Source: Bacteroidota bacterium | GTDB taxonomy: Bacteria; Bacteroidota; Bacteroidia; Chitinophagales; Chitinophagaceae | Reading direction: 5' to 3' | Assembly (NCBI GenBank): GCA_023430465.1 | Contig: JAEZAM010000124.1 | Span: 1 to 9,101 of the forward strand | Length of the DNA stretch: 9,101 bases | In this document: one piece after another, positions 1 to 6,700 of the stretch | Numbering within the stretch: position 1 is the stretch's first letter | Layout: each line of letters begins with the position of its first letter | Program-made: the position numbers and the translations under genes | The notes under the pieces: model-generated | Database searches by the model: none | The model's input: only the letters and a program-made list of their open reading frames with translations | What the model was told of the DNA's origin: nothing

Positions 1-2
1 AT

Positions 3-32
3 CCAGCACCCAGCACCCAGCACCCAGCACCC
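3..32. repeat. Heptamer tandem repeat (CCAGCAC)n
   Basis: Four perfect copies of the 7-bp unit CCAGCAC plus two further bases (GTGCTGG on the other strand). The array ends at the base before the stop codon of the minus-strand WG-repeat gene, so it forms the first part of that gene's 3' untranslated region. It may extend beyond the window start. There is no coding potential. Its copy number could vary by replication slippage, but since it lies outside the reading frame it would not shift translation. Confidence 0.9.
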
Positions 33-1469
33 TCACTCCGGTTTCATCACCTTGATGATTCTGAACACGCCGGTCTTGTCGATGTAGCCGGTTTTGACAG
101 GTGTATCCCAGCCCTCGTCTTTTGATACTACAGCATACTGCAGCGCACTTTCTCGCTCGAATAAGTGAAGTTTAGAAAATACAGGTGCAATGATAACTTC
201 GCCCGCGATGTTTGCCATGCCCGTGCCATTGCGCTCCGAGTTATTGGCGTCGAAAACAAAATGCTCATCTTTTACGAGTGAATAAATCGATAGTCCGCTG
301 GTAAGTTGGATCGGGTAGGACGCCAGGTTGTCCAGCAGTTTTTTATAAACCGGAATATATCGCCCATTGGTGTCGAGCAGGTGAACATAATTTTCGCGGT
401 GTTGCTTGCTCACATCTGGGGTAAACCCAATCGAGACCCACCGGTAGCCTTCAGAAAAAAACATTGGGCGATTGGCAGGATACGTGCTCACATTCGGATT
501 ATACTGATCCCGTGCGGGAAGATTCATTATGGCTGTTGTATCACCGATAAAATCCGGAATGCGAAAAACCAGCTTCCCCTGCCTGTTGACATAGCCAAAC
601 CTGTATCCCTTCTCATTGAGGATATATACGAGCGCTCTGCCATTATTAAAAGGTTCAGGTTTTGCACGAAAAGAGTAGGGTATCACCAGTTTCCCGGTGG
701 TATCAATGGCGCCCCATGTCACGTTTTTCAACTCATCACGTTGCCCCACCCACGCGAGTCCTTCGCTGAATTCGGCGGCTTCGTCATATTTTGCGGATAT
801 CCGGAATTTTCCCGAACGATCGATGTAGCCGATCTTCGCTATGATTTTTCTGCTTTCATGGATCAGCTTAGACTGGGCAAAAGGAGCCTTGTTGTAGCGC
901 GTTACGTCTTCTGCAGGCATCAGGCCATTGGACCATTGCTGATCTATTAACGGAGTAAAAATGGTATAGCCAAGCTCGCCTTTTGTAACATTCGGCGACC
1001 GGTAAACTATTCTCTGCCCGCGGTAATGTTTGTAGATGATCTTCTCAGAACCCGTCCTGTAAAATCCATCGTTATCCATGTTGCCACCCCATTCATAAAG
1101 ACCCGCCAGGGGAAAATGGGTCTGACCTTTTCCATCAATGAAGCCGGGTTTTCCTGTGGCAACTTCGGTAATTATTATAACCTTATCGGCCTCGGAATTT
1201 CTGGCAGCAGATCCGTACTGGCCCGCCCATGGATGATATACCGTGATTTGATTATGGTAAACATACTTGCCAAATGGACATACAAATTCCCCCTTGTCGT
1301 TGATCAGGGCCTGGGCCTGCCCGCGGATGACCACAGCAAATTTTCCAAAGAAAGGACGCATCTCATCTACCTCGAGCCTGACGGCATCGGGCGCGATTTC
1401 ACCAGCTTTCGATTGGGCTTGGAGTGACCAGCTTGCCGGAAGCAATAATAATACAAGAAAATACTTCAT
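33..1469 (-). CDS. Exported WG-repeat protein
   Basis: A 478-residue protein of unknown specific function. Residues 1-18 form a signal peptide (MKYFLVLLLLPASWSLQA, probable cut before QS), so it should leave the cytoplasm by Sec; there is no lipobox Cys. The mature part is built from degenerate WG beta-repeats, seen as G-[YF]-I-D-x-x-G-K/x followed by a short strand: near residues 54-66, 109-121, 214-241, 252-281, 291-304, 362-375, 417-431 and 460-471. The clearest copies are GYIDRSGKFRIS with its partner EFSEGLAWV, and WGAIDTTGKLVIP with NNGRALV. Such repeats usually make a beta-propeller-like or solenoid fold and are common in Bacteroidota envelope proteins; no catalytic motif is visible. 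The start fits the signal peptide. No Shine-Dalgarno sequence is seen. It lies 18 bp downstream of the membrane-protein gene on the same strand, suggesting co-transcription and a shared envelope role. Confidence 0.88.
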   Translation of the reverse strand: MKYFLVLLLLPASWSLQAQSKAGEIAPDAVRLEVDEMRPFFGKFAVVIRGQAQALINDKGEFVCPFGKYVYHNQITVYHPWAGQYGSAARNSEADKVIIITEVATGKPGFIDGKGQTHFPLAGLYEWGGNMDNDGFYRTGSEKIIYKHYRGQRIVYRSPNVTKGELGYTIFTPLIDQQWSNGLMPAEDVTRYNKAPFAQSKLIHESRKIIAKIGYIDRSGKFRISAKYDEAAEFSEGLAWVGQRDELKNVTWGAIDTTGKLVIPYSFRAKPEPFNNGRALVYILNEKGYRFGYVNRQGKLVFRIPDFIGDTTAIMNLPARDQYNPNVSTYPANRPMFFSEGYRWVSIGFTPDVSKQHRENYVHLLDTNGRYIPVYKKLLDNLASYPIQLTSGLSIYSLVKDEHFVFDANNSERNGTGMANIAGEVIIAPVFSKLHLFERESALQYAVVSKDEGWDTPVKTGYIDKTGVFRIIKVMKPE

Positions 1470-1487
1470 ACTTATTTGTCTATAGAA

Positions 1488-2078
1488 TCAGGACATGGGT
1501 TCAACAGGTGGTGGTGTTGGTGAAGAAACAACCGGATCGGGCGAGGCAGGGGTCGTTGCCGTTGTCGGTGTGGTTGCAGCAGGGCTTGTAGCAACGGGTG
1601 CGGGCGTTGGCTGAGAAGTAGGAGTGGTTGCGCCTTTGTCAATGTATTTAAGACCATATACGAGGAAGGCCAGGCCGAGTGCAGCCAGCAGTGCTATCCA
1701 GAAGCCGGACCCTACCAGTTCCGTGAAAGAGGGTCCTTTTCCAAACAAACCTCCGCTGAATTGTTTGATGAGCGAACGTACAAAAAAGAAGAAGACTACC
1801 ACGCCCGCAAGTGGCAATACAAAGAGTATCTGTTTGCTGATTGGATAAGCGCCGGCTTTCTTGAAATGATAGAAGAGAATCACACCTGCAGCTACAGGAA
1901 TTAAAAGCAAACCCAGTTGCGCAAGGAAGCTGATTTCCATCATCTGATTACTGCTGCTGAATACTATCTCCAGTGCAGACAAACTTTCGCTGCGGGAACC
2001 GAGCCATGGCATGAATGCTGAAATGATAAGCAAGCCGCATGCTCCGACCAGCAGGAGCTGTTGATTTTGTTTGGTCAT
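1488..2078 (-). CDS. Four-helix membrane protein with Pro/Thr-rich C-terminal tail
   Basis: A 196-residue protein I do not recognise by family. Four hydrophobic segments stand out at about residues 7-25, 51-71, 83-104 (containing VVVFFFFV) and 124-143, so it should be an integral inner-membrane protein. The first segment ends in FMPWLGSRS, a style seen in small bacterial membrane proteins of unknown function. A basic/aromatic patch (YHFKK) follows helix 2. From about residue 149 to the end it is low-complexity Pro/Thr/Ala/Ser (PTPAPVATSPAATTP and similar), probably a disordered tail. An even number of helices puts both ends on the same side of the membrane. It is the first gene of a probable two-gene minus-strand operon with the WG-repeat gene and is divergent from the dioxygenase gene across 235 bp. 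No enzymatic motif is visible. Confidence 0.82.
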   Translation of the reverse strand: MTKQNQQLLLVGACGLLIISAFMPWLGSRSESLSALEIVFSSSNQMMEISFLAQLGLLLIPVAAGVILFYHFKKAGAYPISKQILFVLPLAGVVVFFFFVRSLIKQFSGGLFGKGPSFTELVGSGFWIALLAALGLAFLVYGLKYIDKGATTPTSQPTPAPVATSPAATTPTTATTPASPDPVVSSPTPPPVEPMS

Positions 2079-2200
2079 ATTGGTGGTATAATGGTTACAC
2101 GGTCAGGGTGTTTCACAAAGCATGGATCGTGTAATTGTCAGAGGGGACCGGTGGAGGCTGTACAACAATATAAAACTTAAAATGTAAAACATGAAATTCT

Positions 2201-2229
2201 GAACCGGGAAAACAAGAAACCCTTGGTTC
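2201..2229. repeat. Hairpin, GAACCGGG / CCC-TT-GGTTC
   Basis: Arms GAACCGGG (2201-2208) and CCCTTGGTTC (2220-2229) pair over eight bases with a two-base TT bulge, around an A-rich 11-base loop. There is no T-run after it on the plus strand, so it is not a standard intrinsic terminator. It could be a transcript structure or a protein site in the divergent spacer; no function can be assigned. Confidence 0.5.
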
Positions 2230-2230
2230 C

Positions 2231-2296
2231 GGTTTCACGCAAAGCCGCAGAGTATAACAGGATGGCATGGCATGAGCAAAAATATTTGCGTGAACC
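2231..2296. repeat. REP-like inverted repeat (GGTTTCACGCAAA ... TTTGCGTGAACC)
   Basis: The left arm GGTTTCACGCAAA (2231-2243) is the reverse complement of the right arm TTTGCGTGAACC (2285-2296) apart from one extra T. A 41-base spacer beginning GCCGCAGAG lies between them. From memory, intergenic elements with CACGCAAAGnCGCAAAG / CTTTGCGTGAAAC arms are scattered through Bacteroidota genomes; this appears to be a decayed copy. That family link is recollection, not a search result. The right arm ends 17 bases before the dioxygenase start codon, so it could lie within that gene's promoter. Confidence 0.55.
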
Positions 2297-2301
2297 TCTC
2301 G

Positions 2302-2309
2302 TATCTTTA
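2302..2309 (+). promoter_or_regulatory. Possible Bacteroidota -7 box before the dioxygenase gene
   Basis: TATCTTTA matches the Bacteroidota -7 consensus TAnnTTTG except for the last base, and ends only four bases before the ATG at 2314. A TTTG at 2285-2288 could be the -33 element, but its 13-base spacing is shorter than usual. If used, it would give a leaderless or nearly leaderless transcript. No Shine-Dalgarno sequence is present, which fits weakly. Confidence 0.35.
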
Positions 2310-2313
2310 ATCC

Positions 2314-3291
2314 ATGAATGAACTTAAAGGCATCCACCACGTTACCGCCATCACCAGCAGCGCTGAAAAGAACTATGATTTTTTTACCAACGTACTTGGT
2401 ATGCGGCTGGTCAAGAAAACCGTTAACCAGGATGATATACAAACTTATCACCTGTTCTTTGCGGACGATCGGGGAAGTGCAGGTACGGACATGACCTTTT
2501 TTGACTTCCGGGGCATACCCAGAGGCGTGCATGGCACCAACGAAATCTCAAAAACTTCTTTCCGCGTTCCAACGGACGCTGCGCTGGAATATTGGGTAAA
2601 ACGTTTTGACCGACTGCAGGTAAAGCACGAGGGCATACGGGAACAATTTGGAAAAAAAGTTCTTTCGTTTGCTGATTTTGATGATCAGCAATACCAGCTC
2701 ATTTCAGATGAGTTCAACAAGGGCATAGCCTCCGGCACACCCTGGCAGAAAGGCCCGGTGCCGCTGGAACATGCCATTACCGGGTTAGGTCCCATTTTCG
2801 TTCGGATAGGAAGTTTTATTTCCCTAAAAGGTTTGCTCGAGACTATCCTCCTCTTCCGCGAAACGGCTGCCGAAGGCGATTTTCATTTGTTTGAAATGGG
2901 AGAGGGAGGAAATGGCGCATCAGTGATAGTTGAAGAAAATACCACGATGCCACAGGCGCGGCAGGGTTTTGGGACAGTTCACCATGCAGCCTTCCGCGTC
3001 GCCGACAGAGCTGTTCTTGATGAATGGATCGAGCGGTTGAATCGTTTCGGACTGCCCTCATCCGGATATGTCGACCGGTTCTTTTTCGAATCGCTTTATG
3101 CACGGGTCGCGCCGCAGATTTTGTTCGAGTTTGCCACGGACGGGCCAGGGTTCATGGGAGATGAGCCGTATGAAACGCTGGGAGAAAAATTGTCGCTGCC
3201 GCCATTCCTTGAGCCAAAACGTGCAGAAATCGAGGCGTCTGTCCGGCCGATCGATACGGTGAGGAGCACGAGGGCGTTTATAAAAGATTAA
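2314..3291 (+). CDS. Ring-cleaving dioxygenase, glyoxalase/VOC superfamily (MhqO/MhqA-like)
   Basis: A 325-residue cytoplasmic protein with two vicinal-oxygen-chelate modules. It opens with MNELKGIHHVTAITS, the hallmark start of the MhqA/MhqE/MhqO-type ring-cleaving dioxygenases, whose usual length (about 310-325) it matches. Module 1 spans about residues 4-135 and module 2 about 155-285. Candidate metal ligands are His8/His9 in GIHHVT, His223/His224 in VHHAAFRV, and Glu272 in ILFEFATDGPGF, giving the expected two-His-one-carboxylate set. Family members in Bacillus are induced by hydroquinones and quinones and are proposed to open dihydroxylated aromatic rings with O2; the substrate here cannot be read from sequence. 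The ATG at 2314 keeps the conserved N-terminus intact. The following gene is 424 bp away and looks independent, so this is probably monocistronic. No intrinsic terminator is evident after the stop. Confidence 0.92.
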   Translation: MNELKGIHHVTAITSSAEKNYDFFTNVLGMRLVKKTVNQDDIQTYHLFFADDRGSAGTDMTFFDFRGIPRGVHGTNEISKTSFRVPTDAALEYWVKRFDRLQVKHEGIREQFGKKVLSFADFDDQQYQLISDEFNKGIASGTPWQKGPVPLEHAITGLGPIFVRIGSFISLKGLLETILLFRETAAEGDFHLFEMGEGGNGASVIVEENTTMPQARQGFGTVHHAAFRVADRAVLDEWIERLNRFGLPSSGYVDRFFFESLYARVAPQILFEFATDGPGFMGDEPYETLGEKLSLPPFLEPKRAEIEASVRPIDTVRSTRAFIKD

Positions 3292-3577
3292 TTTTTTCAC
3301 CCGCTATCAACATGTTTTTTGCGGACATAGATGATCCTTTAGCCGACCGGTAAAGCCGGCAAATAAAAAACTGTTCAGGGTATACTGTGCAGAGTATGAA
3401 AAAGTAAATAGGATAGCTTCTATTCCTAAGAAAACTCTCCGGCTCCATTAATATCATCAAAGGATCGCGCTTATTTTTTCCACCCAATTTCTCTCGGCCT
3501 TCTCACCCAAATGAGTGATCAATTTCCCTGTACAAGCTTTATTTAAGTACTACATGCAGGTGAATTTTTCCGGAATT

Positions 3578-3594
3578 GTGAAAAATATTTTCAC
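3578..3594. promoter_or_regulatory. Perfect palindrome GTGAAAA-ATA-TTTTCAC, operator-like
   Basis: Two perfect 7-base arms flank a 3-base centre, 122 bases before the start of the large gene. The half-site TTTTCAC recurs at 3616-3622. The shape fits a dimeric transcription factor site, overlapping or just upstream of the candidate promoter. No matching regulator gene is in the window, so the assignment rests on symmetry and position only. Confidence 0.4.
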
Positions 3595-3619
3595 AGGATA
3601 AAATACATGGATACCTTTT
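3588..3619 (+). promoter_or_regulatory. Weak candidate promoter for the large gene
   Basis: TACCTTTT at 3612-3619 matches the Bacteroidota -7 consensus TAnnTTTG except for its last base. A TTTT at 3588-3591, 20 bases upstream, stands where the -33 TTTG would be. Transcription would start near 3626, leaving a leader of about 90 bases. The -33 element overlaps the right arm of the palindrome at 3578-3594, which would suit repression by a bound protein. Confidence 0.25.
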
Positions 3620-3692
3620 CACTGTCGTCCAACTTCTATGCAGCCCTTTCTCCGCCTGATTCCTGGCATTCCTCTCTGATTCGCAGCTTTCG

Positions 3693-3704
3693 TTAACACG
3701 TTAA
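3693..3704. promoter_or_regulatory. Short palindrome TTAAC-AC-GTTAA near the start codon
   Basis: A perfect 5-base inverted repeat with a 2-base centre, which also reads as a direct repeat (CGTTAACA, CGTTAAAC at 3691-3706). It ends 11 bases before the ATG at 3716, where a Shine-Dalgarno sequence would be expected but is absent. It could be an operator or affect initiation; it is short enough to be chance. Confidence 0.25.
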
Positions 3705-3715
3705 ACAGTTTTATC

Positions 3716-6700
3716 ATGGCAACGCTTCAACAAAGCTTCGCTTATGCAGGAGATGCGTCTTCGGCTGCGATCAAAAATGTGAATCTCCGCTTTTCTATTC
3801 CTTCATTTGAATTCACTACAGTAATCCGGGATGGAAAGCCATTTCCCGAACGGGAACAGATGGGCAAGCAGGTGCTTTCGCTAAACCAGCAATTGCTGGA
3901 CACCGACTACACTGTCTCTTTTCCCAATGATTGGCTGACCGGCGTTCCGGATGCCGCTGTCCTGAGTTTCTGGTCCTTCCTGCGACAAGTTGGTTTCACC
4001 AGCAACGAACCAGAGGTTCCCGAATTTTTGCGGGCTGCGATCTCCGTTGGCGTGACCGATGAACAAAACAACCTGTTCGATGCCGTGCCGCTTGAAGCAA
4101 TTTTCAGTCTGTCGACAGCCTCCGATAAATTCAGGGAGATCACCGAAAACCAGGCGGGTTTGAACACCCGTGTTGCGATCAATACAGATGCGGCTCACCG
4201 TTTGCAGGAGCAGCTAATCTCTTATATCCGTGAAAATATTTTTATTCTCAACAGGCAACTGTTCGACGATGCAGCGTCCCAGTTCAGAGCGGCAGAACCC
4301 CGTTACAATGAGTATGCGTTACTTTATATCATCTCCCACGTAACGTATATATCCGAAGGCAGACCACGTGTAAAGATCGAGCCTGATGCCTTCAGGACAT
4401 TTCTGAAAAATCATTTTGGTATCGGAAGCGAAGAGACCATCAGGATGTTGATCGGTGTCATCAAAGATGAGCTGTTTGACTTCCCACTTACTGTACCGGA
4501 AATCACCAGTGCAGAGATCAAAGGAAAGTTCAGGATCACCACGCGGGGTAACTCACCTGTATCACCCAACGATTTCCGTTTCTTTGAACTTGCTGTTGGA
4601 TATACCGTCAAGGACCCTGGTGGATTAACGATGCCGGTTGCTTCCCGGTTCGACTGGGCAGCCATCGACCAGGCTCCGGACAATACAGTGCCATTCTCAT
4701 TTGATCCTGTTATCGTGAATTTTATCAACAGCCAGATTACCGTAAGGGTCAAAGGGTATGATGGTTCAGTAACCTGGGAGAAAAAATATTCCGCCAATGA
4801 TCCCGACCTCGCTGATCTGCTGATCGAAGTCCCACTGCTCCGGCCAGGTGTTATTGGTGAAAATTCAGAACCCCTGCCTACAGGTGGCAATAAAAAGCTG
4901 GCGGGAAAGGTTGTGGAAATGTCCGGAACCTGTAAGCTGAAAGATGTTACTGTTGTTGTGCAGGCAAAGAAACAGGATGATACTATCTGGAGGATCGTCG
5001 GTGCTGGTACAACGGACAGCTCCGGTAATTTTTCAATTCCTTATCCATACGGACAATTTGTGGCGGCACAAGCGCTCACATCACTCACACCTGACAGCCC
5101 CGCAGACATAAACATTAATACCGACGACGCTCACCTTACCGCGAACGAAACCATTGCGGATGACTTCCTCTACCTGTTGCTCACGAATGTAATATGCGAG
5201 GACAGTGAAGAGGAAGAGGATGATTGTGCCTGCCATGATACAAAAAAATCAAACCGGCTGCCTGACCAGGAGGAACTGATCAAGTCCGATTCCTATACGC
5301 AGGATATAGGTGGATCATGCATCAACCTTTCAACGCCCAACAGAACACTCAGCGAGTATGCGGAGGTAGCGATCGTGCGGACCTCGGACCCCGATGTTTC
5401 CAATTATGTCCTGTCAAAAGATCCCAAAGGAAATTTTGTCCTGCAGGGTGGGTTGAGCAAGATCAGCCGCAGCCCTGTAGATCTTACCAATCCCATCCGC
5501 TGGCAGGATGCACCGGATGCCCATGCAAACCTGTCGTTTTACCAGGCAGTCACCGTAGCGACAGGACATATCCTTCACTACAGTATCACGACCAAAGCAG
5601 ATGGCTATTCGCTGGGTGAGCTGCTTTATTCCCTGCCGCTTGCACCTGGACAAAAAAAGGAGATCGTGATGTTTGAACAATCGCATACGCTTACGGGTAG
5701 CGAAACGCAATCGATCTCTCAACGTGAATCCCTGGCTGCTTCTCTCGTCAATGATGTTACGATCACAGATACTATCGCAGGCAACCTGTCAGAATCGACA
5801 CGTGGAAGCAGCTCCGCTACTACATCCGGCGTGAGCGCCGGGCTTGGCCTGGCAGGTATTGTCAGTGGAATTGCCGGTGCGTTTGGTGTATCCGGTGGTG
5901 TAGCCAACTCACATTCAAATGCATCGCAAAACAGTTCGCGTTCATTGTCGGAATATTTTCATGAGCAGATGAAAAATGCCATCAACCAGAATGCACGCAG
6001 TTACCGCGAGATGAATGCATCGGTAGTCACAACCGTCCAGGAAGGTCAGCGATATGGTGTTACCACTGAAGTGGTGGCCAATCACAATCATTGCCATTCG
6101 CTCACTATGATGTATTTCGAAGTGCTGCGGCATTACGCGATCTACCAGGAATTGAGTTATGTAGAGGAATGCCTGTTCATACCCCTGCTGATGACGGATT
6201 TCAGGAGAGACAATGTCTATAAGTGGCGCGATCTGCTGGCGGCAAACCTTTTGCCGATGCCATCAGAAACCTATCTGCAGCCTTTCACCATGATCAAGGC
6301 AGGCAGGCAGCATCCGCTGCTGAAAGGCTTTGATGCCATTGAAAGGATCAAGACCAACTATGCAAATGTAGACTTCCCTCCAGGTGCTTATGATGACGAA
6401 CTGATCATGTTTGTCACCGGTGAACTGTTTATTCAAACAAACCTGCCCCGGCCGAAGTCGAAATACGACCGGATAAAATCATGGCCGCTGGAAAGAAAAA
6501 CAAGCTGGTCATGGTCCGGCGCATTGATCGGTGGCATACTGGGCGGGCTCCTTGGCGCCTACCTTAATGCCGACGGTTCAGTGAAGGCAGAGGCCTATCC
6601 AATCATCGATGAGTATATGTCGGTGGACGCCAACTTTGCGAGTGTATCTCCGGCACAGTGTATCCGCATAAAGAAGATCGATTCCAATTTCTTTGAGGAT

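Larger units (their letters stand above)
2079..2313. other. Divergent intergenic region
   Basis: This 235-bp spacer separates the minus-strand membrane-protein gene from the plus-strand dioxygenase gene, so promoters for both should lie here. I see no gene in it. It is AT-rich in its middle (about 2160-2200) and contains a hairpin (2201-2229), a REP-like inverted repeat (2231-2296) and a TAnnTTTG-like box next to the dioxygenase start. For the minus-strand gene no box matches the Bacteroidota consensus well: a TTTG near 2115-2118 (minus strand) is followed about 18 bases later by TAACCATT, which is a poor match. Confidence 0.6.
3292..3715. other. Intergenic region upstream of the large gene
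   Basis: This 424-bp spacer has stop codons in all frames and no convincing gene. Just after the dioxygenase stop are short T-runs (3293-3298, 3315-3320) without a strong stem, and a weak CCGG-TAAAG-CCGG stem at 3347-3359 with no T-run. The distal half is AT-rich and contains two palindromes (3578-3594, 3693-3704) and a possible -7 box (3612-3619). A 29-codon open frame (3607-3696) is not supported as a gene. Its length suggests that the large gene downstream has its own promoter and perhaps regulator binding sites. Confidence 0.65.

Noticed and set aside
1..40. CRISPR-like short repeats
   Set aside because: The 7-bp units are contiguous with no spacers, so this is a simple tandem repeat.
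306..950. 214-codon plus-strand frame opposite the WG-repeat gene
   Set aside because: The opposite strand encodes a coherent signal peptide and repeated WG motifs; this frame has no domain-like pattern.
2113..2532. 139-codon minus-strand frame across the divergent spacer
   Set aside because: It overlaps the well-supported start of the dioxygenase and spans the inverted repeat; its composition is not protein-like.
3347..3359. Possible intrinsic terminator after the dioxygenase (CCGG-TAAAG-CCGG)
   Set aside because: The stem is only four base pairs and is followed by A-rich rather than T-rich sequence.
3607..3696. 29-codon open frame MDTFSLSSNFYAA... before the giant gene
   Set aside because: It has no Shine-Dalgarno sequence or recognisable motif and overlaps the candidate promoter. 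Chance frames of this size are common.
4411..4890. 159-codon minus-strand frame inside the giant gene
   Set aside because: It is the antisense of a continuous coding frame, Ser-rich and low in recognisable structure, as expected of a shadow.
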